From Brevundimonas abyssalis TAR-001 (lineage in GTDB: Bacteria; Pseudomonadota; Alphaproteobacteria; Caulobacterales; Caulobacteraceae), in assembly GCF_000466985.1 (NCBI RefSeq), contig NZ_BATC01000015.1, positions 1-49,243 of the forward strand: a stretch of DNA of 49,243 nt, given 5' to 3'. The position numbers were made by a program, and so were the translations under genes. Shown here in pieces: positions 8,881 through 18,139 of the stretch (position 1 is its first letter; each line of letters begins with the position of its first letter). The notes below the pieces were generated by a model. That model ran no database searches. It saw only the letters and a program-made list of their open reading frames with translations, and was not told where the DNA came from.

Positions 8881-9620
8881 ATGCTTTCCCAGCCGTTAAG
8901 TTCTCCGCCCGATCTGACCCGCCTGCGCCGCGACGACGGGCGGCCGGTTCAGTGGGTCACGGCCCTCGCCCCCGTCCCCTACGAGACGGCCGTGGCTTTC
9001 ATGGAGGACCGGGTCGCCGCCATCCATGCGGGCGAGGCGGAGGAGATGATCTGGCTGCTGGAGCATCCGCCCCTCTACACCGGCGGGGTCTCGGCGAAGG
9101 CCGACGACCTGATCGACGCCCGCTTCCCGGTGTTCCAGACCGGGCGCGGCGGCCAGTACACCTACCATGCCCGGGCCAGCGGGTGGCCTATGTGATGTTG
9201 GACCTGAACCGGCGTGGCCGCGACGTGCGCGCTTTCGTACGCGGGCTCGAGCAGTGGATTATCGGCGCCCTGGCCGCCTTCAACGTGGAGGCCGACGTGC
9301 GCGACGGCCGCGTCGGCGTCTGGGTCGAGCGCCGCTTCGTCGGCGACGACGGGTCGGCCCAGGCCCGCGAGGACAAGATCGCCGCCATCGGGGTCAAGGT
9401 GCGCCGCTGGGTCAGCTTCCACGGCATCAGCCTGAACGTGGAGCCGGACCTGACCCACTTCGACGGCATCGTCCCCTGCGGCATCCGCGAGCACGGCGTC
9501 ACCAGCCTCGCCGACCTGGGCCTGATCGCGACCATGGACGACGCCGACGCGGCCCTGAAGGCGAGCTTCGAGCGGGTGTTCGGGCCGACGGAGAGTCAAT
9601 CGACGCGGGGGGAAACCTAG
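8881..9620 (+). CDS. lipB: Octanoyltransferase LipB (one apparent frameshift)
   Basis: Transfers octanoyl groups from acyl carrier protein to lipoyl domains, the first step of lipoate synthesis in the cytoplasm. Family motifs are [38 protein letters not shown] (catalytic Lys) and VPCGI (catalytic Cys). The sequence reads CATGCCCGGG at 9167-9176 where the conserved HGPGQ motif needs CATGGCCCGGG. One G is therefore missing, and restoring it gives [12 protein letters not shown] and a 246-residue protein. This is the clearest case in the window of a frame break with an obvious single-base repair. Confidence 0.93.
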
Positions 9621-10129
9621 TCCTTCTGACCAATGCCCTTGGGGGACGGGCCATATCGGTTGGGCCCGGGCGTGCCGTCGAGGAAGCCGAGGGTGACCAG
9701 AAGCCAAAATCCGATGATGAGGTACACCGAAGTGAAGACATGCTTGGCGATATCCAGGGTGGAGAACGGAGGCGCCATCGGCGACATCATCAAATCCGGC
9801 GCGATGAGCATGGCGATCCCATCGGCAATAGCCAAGGGCGCTGACACAAGCACCAGCCAGCCGCTCTTGTCGCGGTCATGCGCACGCCTCATCGACAATG
9901 CTGTCAAAGGCCAAAGAAAGACCAAGAGCACACCAAGACTGAGCGCGGCCTCACCTTGCGAAAGGCTCGGATCAAATGGCGACGGCCATGCGCCGAAGAT
10001 CATCTTGCTGAGCAGAGCCCAAAGCGACGTCTGAATGACGGCAAGACCAATCCAGATCAACCACCAGTCCCGTCGACGTGTGCGCCCATCAAAGCTCACG
10101 AGCGCCTTCAGTGCTTTGTGTGTGGCCAT
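9617..10129 (-). CDS. DUF805 family membrane protein
   Basis: A 170-residue inner-membrane protein with the DUF805 pattern: an N-terminal [14 protein letters not shown] segment, then hydrophobic helices, the short conserved [16 protein letters not shown] stretch, and two more helices near the C-terminus ([22 protein letters not shown]) followed by a Pro/Gly-rich tail ([10 protein letters not shown]). Function of the family is unknown. Its stop overlaps the convergent lipB stop by four bases. Confidence 0.85.
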   Translation of the reverse strand: MATHKALKALVSFDGRTRRRDWWLIWIGLAVIQTSLWALLSKMIFGAWPSPFDPSLSQGEAALSLGVLLVFLWPLTALSMRRAHDRDKSGWLVLVSAPLAIADGIAMLIAPDLMMSPMAPPFSTLDIAKHVFTSVYLIIGFWLLVTLGFLDGTPGPNRYGPSPKGIGQKD

Positions 10130-10184
10130 CGCTACCCCCGTCTCTCGGTTGGAGGATCAATCAGGCTCGGTCAAGCTTGAGACT

Positions 10185-10738
10185 TCACCCCCGACGGGGC
10201 GTGAACCAGCTCGGCGCGGCGGGCGGGGCGCAGTTGCGCTGCATGCCCATGCCCTTCAGGAAGGCCCGGCGCTGCCGTCCGGCCTGGATGGCGGACTGCA
10301 CCTGCTGGCTGTGCTGCTCCGCCCCGCTCAGCCGCCGCACCCAGCTGCGCAGGGGGATGAAGTCGGTGGCCGTGTCGCGGATCGCATCCAGCGTCGCCGA
10401 CGCCGCCGCGTCCGCCGCGATCTCGCTGTTCAGCGAGCCGTCCTGGGGCGTGGGCTCGTCCAGGTCCGGTCCCAGGGCGTCGTCCAGCCGCCGCACCTCG
10501 GCCGCGATGGCCGGGCAGCGCTCCAGATTGCGCATGTCATAGGGCGCCGCCTGGGCCTGCAGCAGCACCGTCGGAATGGCGTCGCGGCGCAGGTTCAGGT
10601 CTTCCAGCGGGGCGGTGGCGGCATCGGCGAAGCGTCGCGCACCGTCCCCACCCCGTCCCCCGCCGAACGGGCCGCCGTGCAGGCGTTCAGGGCCAGGGCC
10701 GACAGGCAGATCACGGAAACGCTCAAGGTTTTCATCAT
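10185..10738 (-). CDS. Putative lipoprotein of unknown function (one apparent frameshift)
   Basis: Starts with a lipoprotein signal (MMKTLSVSVICLSALALNAC), then a ~160-residue mostly helical region rich in Ala, Arg and Asp (RRDAIPTVLLQAQAAPYDM, CPAIAAEVRRLDDALG), ending FTPRRG. The frame breaks near 10630; one added base joins GTVRD to RFADAATAPLEDL. Two cysteines beside the lipid-attachment Cys could form a disulfide. It is 41 bp downstream of the phosphatase gene and probably the last gene of the crcB-rluC operon. An upstream in-frame ATG at 10753 is an alternative start. I do not recognise the family. Confidence 0.65.
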
Positions 10739-10779
10739 GGGGATGTAACGCATTTCCAAGGACTTGGTTGTGGGAATCG

Positions 10780-11472
10780 TCACGCCGCGCGACGCCCCGC
10801 GGCAAAGGCGTGCAGCGCCTGCTCCAGCCCCGGGAAGTCCTCGGCCACATGGACCGCTCCGGACGCCAGCACCTCGTCCGCCGTGTGGAAGCCCCAGGCC
10901 ACCCCCTGCGGCCGGACCCCCGCGTTCAGGGCCATGCGCATGTCGTGGCTGGTGTCGCCGATCATCACCGTCCGCTCCGGCGCCCCGCCGCACACATCCA
11001 TGGCGCAGACCAGCATGGCCGGGTCCGGCTTGCCCGGCCCGTCCTCGGCGCAGTGGCTGCTCAGGAACAGGTCCGCCCAGCCCGCTCGCGCCAGGTTCCG
11101 CTCCACCCCCCGCCGCGACTGGCCCGTGGCCAGCGACAGCCGCCACCCGTCCCGGCTCAGCCGGTCCAGCAGGTCCATGGCCCCGGCATACAGCGGCTCC
11201 TCGAACCCCGGCCGCTCATGCATGCTCCGGAACGCGCCCTGATAGGCCGCCACGAACTCGGCCAGCTCGGCGTCGGTCAGCTCAGGCGCCAGCTGGCGCA
11301 GCGCCTCGTGCAGCGACAGCCCCACGATCTGGCGCACCGCCTCATAGCCCGGCTCGGCCAGCCCCACGGTCCGCGCCGCCGTCACCGCCGCCTCAAGGAT
11401 CGCCGCCCGGCTGTCCACCAGGGTCCCGTCGATGTCGAACACCGCCAGCGGCGCATCGGCTGCGGGCCTCAT
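10780..11472 (-). CDS. HAD-superfamily hydrolase, phosphoglycolate-phosphatase type
   Basis: A 230-residue HAD hydrolase with all four motifs: VFDIDGTLVDS (nucleophile Asp), SLATGQSRRG, GKPDPAMLV (Lys), and MIGDTSHDMRMALNAG (metal Asp). The cap is the small helical type of the Gph/PpaX group. The ATG at 11472 overlaps the upstream stop as ATGA, which fixes the start and indicates coupled translation. In alphaproteobacteria a gph-like gene commonly follows crcB and rluC, as here, except that a TPR/oxygenase gene lies between. Substrate is not certain. Confidence 0.88.
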   Translation of the reverse strand: MRPAADAPLAVFDIDGTLVDSRAAILEAAVTAARTVGLAEPGYEAVRQIVGLSLHEALRQLAPELTDAELAEFVAAYQGAFRSMHERPGFEEPLYAGAMDLLDRLSRDGWRLSLATGQSRRGVERNLARAGWADLFLSSHCAEDGPGKPDPAMLVCAMDVCGGAPERTVMIGDTSHDMRMALNAGVRPQGVAWGFHTADEVLASGAVHVAEDFPGLEQALHAFAAGRRAA

Positions 11473-13163
11473 GCGGGGACCACGTCGAAGGCGATGGTCA
11501 GCCGGGTCTGGTCCCCCGAGAACGGCACGGTCCCATGCCACATGTAGGACGGGAACAGCGCCAGCAGCCCCGGCTCCGGCTTGATGAAATGCTGCGCCTC
11601 CAGCGACGGCGCCGTGGGAATGCCGGGCCGCCCGAACTGGATCCAGCCCTCGCGCCCCGCCCCCTCGACCGCGTCCGGCAGGGCGATATAGCAGGCCGAC
11701 GACAGCCAGCCGTCAGGATGCAGATGGTCCGCATGAAACCCGTCGGGCTGCAGCTGGATCGACCAGGCTCCCTTGATGCGATAGGCGCCGGTGTTGCGGC
11801 GGCGCAGGGGATCGTCCCCCTGCCCCAGCAGCGCCATGTGCCGCCGGATGGGGCCGTCGATGGCCTTGAAGAAGGCCCGCACCGTCGGCTCCTCGCTGAC
11901 CAGCAGGTCCATGCTGGTCTGGGTGCCGTGTCTCAGCGACTGGTCCAGCGGGTGGGTCTTCAGCCGATGCAGGCCCCGAAGCGTTTCGGCCAGCTCGGCC
12001 AGATAGCTGTCCAGATCCGGCCAGCCGTCCGGCGTGTCGATGCGCCAGCCCCGCACCACCGCCTCATAGTCGCACAACTCGGACAGGCGCGGATCGTCCA
12101 GCAGCCGCCAAAGGGTCGCCTGAAAGGCCAGCAGGTACTGATCCAGCGGCCGGTCGCGCAACATGGCCTCCACCATCGACGCCGCTTCCTCCGCCGCCCC
12201 CACGGCCAGCAGGGCCTCCACCAGTCCGCGCCGGGCGTCCTCCTGCTCCGGCGCCATGCCCACGGCGGTCCGTGCATGCTCAAGGGCCTTGTCCGCATCA
12301 AAGGCCACCGCCGCCCGCGACGCCGCCAGATGGCCCGCCGCATCGCTCAGCGGCCCGGCCGTCATGGCCTCATAGGCCCCGCGCGGATCGCCCGCATAGG
12401 TCAGCACCTTGGCCTTGAGCGCCCGCAGCGGACTGACGTCCGGGTGTTCGACAATCATCCGGTCGATGCGCGCGCACGCCGCCGCCGCATCCCCCGTCCG
12501 CATCCACACCAGCTGGGCCTGATCCCGCAGGGCGTCCAGGGCCAGCGGGCGCCGCGTCAGCACCTCGGCGAAGGCCGCGTCCGCCTCGTCGTAGCGAGCC
12601 TGTTTCTGCAGGGCGCGGGCCAGGGCCAGCCAGGTCTCGGGCGCGTCGCCGCCTTTGGCGAAGGCTGTGCGCGCCGCCGCCTCGGCCCGGTCCGCATGAC
12701 CCATGTCCCCCAGCAGCGCCGCCAGATTGTGGTGGACCACCGGATTGTCCGGCGCCAGCCCCACCTGCCGCTCGCGCACCGCCAGGGCCTCCGCCGCCCG
12801 GTCCAGCGCCTGCAGAGCCTGGGCCCGCAAATCCAGCAAGGCCAGACGGGGGCGCTCCACCGCCGCCGCAGCCTCGGTGGCGGCCAGCAGGTCCTCATGC
12901 CGCTCCTGGGCCGCCAGCAGCCGGGCCAGATCGACCGCGGCGTGCACATGGGCGGCATTGATTGTCAGGGCGGCGCGCAGCGCCCGTTCCGCTCCTGCCG
13001 CGTCCCCCGTCCCCGCCAGCGCCGCGCCCAACAGGTGACGGATGTCCGCCTCGCCCGGCAGCGTCGAGGCCAGCGGCGCGAGCAGATCCAGGGCCTCGGC
13101 GAAACGCCGCTGGTTGAGCAGGGCCGCGGCCTGCTGCGCCCGCATGGCCTGATCCGGCGTCAT
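11469..13163 (-). CDS. TPR protein with C-terminal putative 2OG-Fe(II) oxygenase domain
   Basis: A 564-residue protein. The first ~350 residues are tandem tetratricopeptide repeats (for example NQRRFAEALDLLAPLASTLPGEADIRHLLGAAL is one unit read in two helices). The C-terminal ~200 residues match the putative 2-oxoglutarate/Fe(II) oxygenase family PF13759. The iron-binding HLHPDGWLSSACYIALP (HxH), GWIQFGRP and FPSYMWHGTVPFSG (distal His) are followed by TRLTIAFDV, whose Arg would hold the cosubstrate. ATGA overlaps join it to rluC upstream and the phosphatase downstream. A TPR-plus-oxygenase layout suggests hydroxylation of a protein or peptide partner, but the target is unknown. Confidence 0.82.
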   Translation of the reverse strand: MTPDQAMRAQQAAALLNQRRFAEALDLLAPLASTLPGEADIRHLLGAALAGTGDAAGAERALRAALTINAAHVHAAVDLARLLAAQERHEDLLAATEAAAAVERPRLALLDLRAQALQALDRAAEALAVRERQVGLAPDNPVVHHNLAALLGDMGHADRAEAAARTAFAKGGDAPETWLALARALQKQARYDEADAAFAEVLTRRPLALDALRDQAQLVWMRTGDAAAACARIDRMIVEHPDVSPLRALKAKVLTYAGDPRGAYEAMTAGPLSDAAGHLAASRAAVAFDADKALEHARTAVGMAPEQEDARRGLVEALLAVGAAEEAASMVEAMLRDRPLDQYLLAFQATLWRLLDDPRLSELCDYEAVVRGWRIDTPDGWPDLDSYLAELAETLRGLHRLKTHPLDQSLRHGTQTSMDLLVSEEPTVRAFFKAIDGPIRRHMALLGQGDDPLRRRNTGAYRIKGAWSIQLQPDGFHADHLHPDGWLSSACYIALPDAVEGAGREGWIQFGRPGIPTAPSLEAQHFIKPEPGLLALFPSYMWHGTVPFSGDQTRLTIAFDVVPA

Positions 13164-14154
13164 CGGATGCGCTTGACCCCGGCGAAGGGATCCTGCTCCG
13201 CCTCATCCTCGGAGAAGCCGAAATGGGCGAAGCCGGCCTTCATCTCGGGACTCAAGGGGGCCTCAACGATCAGCTTGCCGCCGCCGGGGTGGTCCAGCTC
13301 GATCCGCCGCGCATGCAGCTGCAGCTTCAGCGGACCCGACAGTTCGTTCGACGCCTCGTCCCCGTATTTGGGATCGCCGAGGATGGGATGCCCCATCGCC
13401 TTCATGTGCGCCCGCAGCTGGTGGGTCCGTCCCGTGAACGGCCGCAGCGCCATCCAGCTGGCCCGGTGCGCCGCCCGGCTGATGGTGGCGAAGGCGGTCT
13501 CCGCCGGCTCTGCGCCGTGCTCCTTCGGATCGGCGGGCCGCATGATCTCGAAATCGTTGATGCCCGACTTCTTCAGCGCCAGATCGATCTGCCCGGCCCC
13601 CGGCTTGGCGCGCCCATGACAATGGCCCAGTAGGTCTTCTTGGCCTGACGCCGGGCGAAGGCCCCCGCCAGCCGCTTGGCCGCCTCCGGCCCCTTGCCGA
13701 GCAGCAGGACGCCCGAGGTGTCCCGGTCCAGCCGGTGCACCAGACGCGGCCGCTCCAGCCCCTCGCCCCAGGCCGACAGCAGCCGGTCCACGTGCTTGGT
13801 GGTCTTGGTCCCGCCCTGCACCGCCAGCCCGGCGGGCTTGTTCAGGGCGATCACCATGTCGTCCTCGAACAGCACCAGCGAGCGGGCATAGGCCACGTCC
13901 CGGTCGCTCAGGGTCGGCCGCTCGCCCGGGGTCTTCTCCACCGGATCGGGGATCGGCGGCACCCGAACGGCGGCGCCCGCGGTCAGCCGGTCCTCCGGCT
14001 TGGCGCGCGATCCGTCCACGCGGATCTGGCCCGACCGGGCCATCTTCTGCACCTGCACATGGGACAGGTGCGGCCAGCGCCGCCGGAACCAGCGGTCCAG
14101 ACGGATGCCGTCCTCGGCCTCGGCCACATACAGGGTTTTCACTTCACGGCTCAT
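13160..14154 (-). CDS. rluC: RluC/RluD-family pseudouridine synthase (one apparent frameshift)
   Basis: Converts uridine to pseudouridine in 23S rRNA. An N-terminal S4 RNA-binding domain (IRLDRWFRRRWPHLSHVQVQKMARSGQIRVDG) precedes the catalytic domain with HRLDRDTSGVLLLGKG (catalytic Asp) and the late motifs GRTHQLRAHMKAMGHPILGD and LHARRI. The frame breaks near 13600-13610 in a GC-rich stretch; one base restores AKPGAGQIDLALKK and a protein of about 331 residues. The ATG at 14154 is preferred to the upstream ATG at 14175. The RluC name rests on S4 plus general similarity, and site specificity is not proven. Confidence 0.85.
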
Positions 14155-14194
14155 GGCCGCCTTATAGGCCGTCACGCGCGCGGCGCCATCCTGG

Positions 14195-14583
14195 CTACCA
14201 GAGGCGCCGGGCGATCATCAGCCCCGCGAACAGGGCCGCCACCGACAGCACCACCGACAGGCCCACATAGCCCGCCGCCAGCCCCAGCTGCCGCCGCTCG
14301 ATCATCAGGGCGGTCTCCAGCGAGAAGGCGGAGAAGGTGGTGAAGCCGCCCAGCAGCCCCACCCCCAGCAGCAGGCGCAGGCGCTCGTGATCCACGCCCG
14401 ACCCGGCTTTCAGCGCCAGCATCCCGCCAGCAGCCCCATCAGCAGCCCGCCCACCACATTGGTCGTGAAGGTCCCCAGAGGCCAGGCCACGCCCGGCGCC
14501 AGCCGCGCCGCCGCCAGCCCAAGGGCGTAGCGCGCCATGGCCCCCGCCGCGCCGCCCGCCGCCACCAACAGAAATCGTGTCAT
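14195..14583 (-). CDS. crcB: Fluoride exporter CrcB/FluC (one apparent frameshift)
   Basis: A small four-helix membrane protein of the CrcB/FluC fluoride channel family. It has the N-terminal GGAAGAMARYALG, WPLGTFTTNVVGGLLMG (the conserved Asn-containing helix) and GLLGGFTTFSAFSLE, the TTFS-type motif lining the pore. The frame breaks near 14420-14426; adding one base joins LLMGLLAG to MLALKAG and gives 129 residues, the usual length. It begins the operon with rluC 40 bp downstream. I looked for a fluoride riboswitch ahead of it and saw none. Confidence 0.87.
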
Positions 14584-14630
14584 GATGCCAACCTACGCTG
14601 TTTCCGACTCGCCCGTGAAGGCGCTTTCCC

Positions 14631-15071
14631 ATGCTGGACCTGACCCTCGCCATCCTGCACCACATCCTGGTCTTCGGCCTCGTGGCCATGATCATGGGCG
14701 AACGGGTCCTGCTGCGCGCGGCGCCCCTTGATGTGGACCGGCTCGGGCATCTGGACGCCGGCGTCGGCGGCGCGGCCGCCCTGGTGCTGATCGTCGGCGT
14801 CTCCCGCGTCATCTGGGGCGGCAAGGGCTGGATGTTCTATGAGGCCAACCCCTTCTTCTGGGCCAAGCTCGCCGTGTTCGGCCTGATCGCAGCCGCCTCG
14901 ATCATTCCCACGCTCCGGTTCATCGCCTGGCGCCGCGCCCGCAAGGCTGATCCCGCCTTCCAGCCGGAACCCGCCGATGTGGCCAGGGTCCGCCGCTGGC
15001 TGGGGATCGAAGCGCTCCTGCTCCTGCCCTTGCTGGCCTTCGCCGCCGCCATGGCCCGCTGGCCGTTCTGA
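14631..15071 (+). CDS. DUF2214 family membrane protein
   Basis: A 146-residue protein with four predicted membrane helices: HHILVFGLVAMIMGE, AALVLIVGVSRVIWGG, FFWAKLAVFGLIAAASIIPTL and ALLLLPLLAFAAAMARW. The HHILVF opening, the GKGWxFYxxNPFFWAK loop and the terminal helix fit the DUF2214 family of unknown function. It starts 47 bp from the divergent crcB start and may share a promoter region with it. Confidence 0.75.
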   Translation: MLDLTLAILHHILVFGLVAMIMGERVLLRAAPLDVDRLGHLDAGVGGAAALVLIVGVSRVIWGGKGWMFYEANPFFWAKLAVFGLIAAASIIPTLRFIAWRRARKADPAFQPEPADVARVRRWLGIEALLLLPLLAFAAAMARWPF

Positions 15072-15206
15072 ACTTTCTCAAAGTTCATTTGCCCCCGGGC
15101 GGTTCGCCGATAGGGTTAAGCTTGGTTCGCGCCCAAGGCGAAGCTGGATGGCTCGGCCCCGACTTTCATCGTAGAACCCTTGCGGAACAAGGTTTGGGGA
15201 ACAGGC

Positions 15207-16427
15207 ATGTCGCAACAGGATTCGCATGAGCCGACGGTGGCGCCGCCTGTGCCGGAGCCGACCGTGGAGCCCATGGCCCATCCCCTGCATCAGCCTGCGC
15301 CGGTGATGGGCGCCGTGGCGACCCCGCCCCCGCCGGGGGCGGCCGACCGGCCTGACCGCGACGCGCCCGCTCCCGTTCGCGACCCCGACGCCCGCCACAC
15401 CCGCTCGCGCGACGGCATCGACCGGCCGATTCAGGAAAGCGAGTATTTCTCCAACGATCCCGAGGCGATCCAGCACATCTCGGATCACATCGACGAGTAT
15501 TTCAACCAGCCCCTCGACATCTTTCCCTTCTGGGAGAGCGACGGAAAGCCGGACCGTTTCCACGTCCTGTTCCATCGCCAGATCCAGGAACGTTTTCCGG
15601 TCGAGTCCGACATGCGCGGCCGCATCCACCGCTACGGGCGCTCGGTGTTCCGGCGCCTGTGCACCCATGTGGCCATCAAACGCATGAATCAGGCCCTGGC
15701 CCTGATCGCCTTCACCCTGCTGGCCACGCTGGGCCCGACCTGGTTCACCGACTGGACCGGGACGACCACCGCCGGGGTCGCCATGGCGGCCATCGCCATG
15801 GTGCTGACCGTGGCCCTGTACTGGGGCCTGAACGCCATCCTGTTCACCCAGTACCGCTTCCGGCTGGAGAACGACTCCTACGAACTGTCGCGAGAGATCG
15901 TGCAGCGGACGCGCGAGCTGCAGAACCTGTTCACCAACGCCCGCGCCGTGGCGGACCAGGCCGAGACCCAGTTCCAGACCGACGGCAAGGGCTGGGGCCA
16001 GCGCGCCATGTACCTGACCCGCCTGACCATGTGGCTGGGCGCGCGCATGGAATATCTGGAGAAGTTCGTCCAGATGGAGCTGTGGCGGGTGCGGCGCGAG
16101 CGCTACTGGATGCGCTGGTTCAGCCGCTTCATGACGCCGCTGGTGTTCCTGCTGTGGCTCTGGCTGGCCGTGCTGGAGCCCGTGCCCGGCGTGAACGAGA
16201 TGGAATTCCGCATCCTGCAGGGCCTCGCCATCGTGCTGGGCGCCGGGGTGTCGTGGATGTCCTACTTCCTGTGGCAAACCCCGGTGGGCGCCATTCAGGA
16301 CAAGCTCGGCATCGAAGGCTGGGTCCGCTACGCCTCGCTGGACGTGGACAACGCCGTGGCCGACCAGGTCCGCCGCGACAAGGAGCGCCTGGTGGAATAC
16401 CGCAACCTGACGCGGGGTAGGGTCTAG
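15207..16427 (+). CDS. Uncharacterised multi-pass membrane protein with Pro-rich N-terminus
   Basis: I do not recognise this 406-residue protein. Residues 1-70 are Pro/Ala/Asp-rich and look disordered and cytoplasmic. A soluble block follows (NDPEAIQHISDHIDEYFNQP, FHVLFHRQIQERFPV), then two hydrophobic helices (LALIAFTLLATLGPTWF; AGVAMAAIAMVLTVALYWGL), a ~120-residue charged region predicted helical (REIVQRTRELQNLFTNARAV, MEYLEKFVQMELWRVRRERYW), and two more helices (TPLVFLLWLWLAVLEPV; LQGLAIVLGAGVSWMSYFLW). ATG 15207 is chosen over 15180 by reading context. No enzyme motif is visible. The 135 bp upstream contain only a short palindrome, AACTTTctcAAAGTT. Confidence 0.7.
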   Translation: MSQQDSHEPTVAPPVPEPTVEPMAHPLHQPAPVMGAVATPPPPGAADRPDRDAPAPVRDPDARHTRSRDGIDRPIQESEYFSNDPEAIQHISDHIDEYFNQPLDIFPFWESDGKPDRFHVLFHRQIQERFPVESDMRGRIHRYGRSVFRRLCTHVAIKRMNQALALIAFTLLATLGPTWFTDWTGTTTAGVAMAAIAMVLTVALYWGLNAILFTQYRFRLENDSYELSREIVQRTRELQNLFTNARAVADQAETQFQTDGKGWGQRAMYLTRLTMWLGARMEYLEKFVQMELWRVRRERYWMRWFSRFMTPLVFLLWLWLAVLEPVPGVNEMEFRILQGLAIVLGAGVSWMSYFLWQTPVGAIQDKLGIEGWVRYASLDVDNAVADQVRRDKERLVEYRNLTRGRV

Positions 16428-16915
16428 TAGCGCGCGCCCAGCGAGTCCCGCACGCTGCGGGCGTCATAGACCTCGGGACGGTCCGGGCGGGGGCCGTCGC
16501 CGGTGCGAATCTCCATCACCGTCGAGGTCGGCTGGTCGCCCGAGATGTTCAGGCCAAGGCCGACGCCGACGCCCGAGGTGCGATAGCCGCCGTAGCTGCC
16601 CGATCCGGCGCCGATGGAGACGCTGGGCCGGACGCCGCCCTGGCTGGGGCGCCCGTCGATCCATCGCTGGGTCACCTCGAACCACTCGTCGCCGTTCTGA
16701 AGCGTCAGTTCGGCCGCGCGCAGCAGGGCGTAGTCCGCGACCGGACCGGGATCGCCGACGCCGCGATAGGTGACGCGCCAGCGGTCGCTTTCGATGCGCT
16801 GCTCCGAATAGCCCTGGCCCGAGCCGCCCATCTGCGGCCCATAGGGCGACAGGCTGGCGCAGGCGGCCACCAGCAAGGCGGCGGCGGACGCGACGACGAC
16901 GAACGGACGGATCAT
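16424..16915 (-). CDS. CC0125/CC1285-type lipoprotein
   Basis: A 163-residue exported lipoprotein: the signal MIRPFVVVASAAALLVAACAS has the lipobox VAAC. The mature part has YRGVGDPGPVADYALLRAAELTLQNGDEWFEV, the pattern seen in the CC0125/CC1285 family of Caulobacterales lipoproteins. A Gly/Ser-rich SIGAGSGSYGGYRTSGVGVGLG stretch and a C-terminal DARSVRDSLG follow. GAGGGAG lies eight bases ahead of the ATG. Function is unknown. The stop overlaps the convergent gene ending at 16427. Confidence 0.75.
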   Translation of the reverse strand: MIRPFVVVASAAALLVAACASLSPYGPQMGGSGQGYSEQRIESDRWRVTYRGVGDPGPVADYALLRAAELTLQNGDEWFEVTQRWIDGRPSQGGVRPSVSIGAGSGSYGGYRTSGVGVGLGLNISGDQPTSTVMEIRTGDGPRPDRPEVYDARSVRDSLGARY

Positions 16916-16959
16916 GGCGGACTCCCTCTTTCATCACAGAAAGCGAACGACGTGATCGA

Positions 16960-16987
16960 TTGTTCCGACCCGCATTTGGGCTAGAAG
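16960..16987 (+). promoter_or_regulatory. Candidate housekeeping promoter of ispDF
   Basis: TTGTTC (16960-16965) and GCTAGAAG (16980-16987) are 14 bp apart, matching the Caulobacter housekeeping pattern TTGACg-N10-14-GCTAnAwC. Transcription would begin at about 16993-16994, which is the ATG itself. No ribosome-binding sequence precedes that ATG, so the mRNA may be leaderless. Confidence 0.4.
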
Positions 16988-16993
16988 GCCGTC

Positions 16994-18139
16994 ATGAGTT
17001 TCTCAGCGATCGTGGTGGCGGCGGGCTCCGGCTCGCGCGCGGGCGGCCCCAAGCAATGGCGCGCTCTGGGCGGACGGCCGTTGCTGGCGTGGTCGGTGGG
17101 CGCGCTTCTGGATGCGGGCGCCGATGAGGTCGTGGTGGTTGTGCCGGGCGGCGCCGAGGATCAGGCCGCCGAGGCCCTGACCGGCCTGTCCGGCTGGCGC
17201 GCCGTGGCCGGCGGCGCCACGCGGGCGGAGTCCGTACAGGCGGGACTGGCCGCCCTGTCCGCGAGGGACGATACGCCCGTGCTGATCCACGACGCGGCGC
17301 GGCCCTTCCTGACGGCGGATCACGTCGCCCGCCTGCTGGACGCGCTGGACGGCGCCGACGCCGCCCTGCTGGCCCTGCCCGTCCCCGACACCCTGAAACG
17401 CGAGGGCGCCGACGGCCTCGTGGCCGCGACCGAGCCGCGCGAGGGCCTGTGGCGGGCCCAGACGCCGCAGGCGGCGCGCCTGAAGACCTTCCGCGACGCC
17501 TGGGCCGTCTGGCCGGCCGGCGAGAGCCCCACCGACGACGCGGCGGTGGTGGAGCGTGCGGGCGGAACCGTGCGCCTGGTCCCCGGCGACCCGCGCCTGA
17601 TGAAGCTGACCTATCCGGAGGATTTCGCCCTGGCTGAACAGATGATCGCGCGCGAGACCCGCATCGGACAGGGTTACGACGTGCACCGCTGGGGCCCCGG
17701 CGACACCGCCTGGCTGTGCGGCGTGGCCATTCCCCATGATCATGCGCTGGTCGGCCATTCAGACGCCGACGCGGGGCTGCACGCCCTGACCGACGCCATC
17801 CTCGGCGCCATGGGCGACGGCGACATCGGCGATCACTTCCCGCCCAGCGACCCCCGATGGAAGGGCGCGGCCTCCGACCAGTTCCTGATCCACGCCCTTG
17901 AGCGCATGCGCGCGCGCGGCGGCCGCATCGTCAATGTGGACGTGACGCTGATCTGCGAACAGCCGAAGATCAAGCCGCACCGGCTGGCCATGCGCGAGCG
18001 GCTCGCGGCGCTGCTGGACGTCCCGCTGGACGCGGTCAGCGTCAAGGCCACCACCAGCGAGGGCCTGGGCTTCACCGGGCGTCAGGAAGGCCTGGCCGCC
18101 CAGGCGGTGGTCTCGATCACCCTCCCCGCTCGAACCTGA
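16994..18139 (+). CDS. ispDF: Bifunctional IspD/IspF isoprenoid enzyme
   Basis: One protein of 381 residues carries two non-consecutive steps of the MEP isoprenoid pathway. Residues 1-~220 are IspD, forming CDP-methylerythritol ([16 protein letters not shown] nucleotide loop; [21 protein letters not shown]). Residues ~222-381 are IspF, making the cyclic diphosphate (GQGYDVHRW with metal Asp/His; [44 protein letters not shown]). The fusion is common in alphaproteobacteria. The frame is intact. The stop overlaps the convergent neighbour by 23 bp. Confidence 0.97.
   Translation: MSFSAIVVAAGSGSRAGGPKQWRALGGRPLLAWSVGALLDAGADEVVVVVPGGAEDQAAEALTGLSGWRAVAGGATRAESVQAGLAALSARDDTPVLIHDAARPFLTADHVARLLDALDGADAALLALPVPDTLKREGADGLVAATEPREGLWRAQTPQAARLKTFRDAWAVWPAGESPTDDAAVVERAGGTVRLVPGDPRLMKLTYPEDFALAEQMIARETRIGQGYDVHRWGPGDTAWLCGVAIPHDHALVGHSDADAGLHALTDAILGAMGDGDIGDHFPPSDPRWKGAASDQFLIHALERMRARGGRIVNVDVTLICEQPKIKPHRLAMRERLAALLDVPLDAVSVKATTSEGLGFTGRQEGLAAQAVVSITLPART

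Noticed and set aside
14584..14630. Possible fluoride riboswitch ahead of crcB
   Set aside because: The 47 bp between the divergent starts are too short and show no conserved crcB-motif core.
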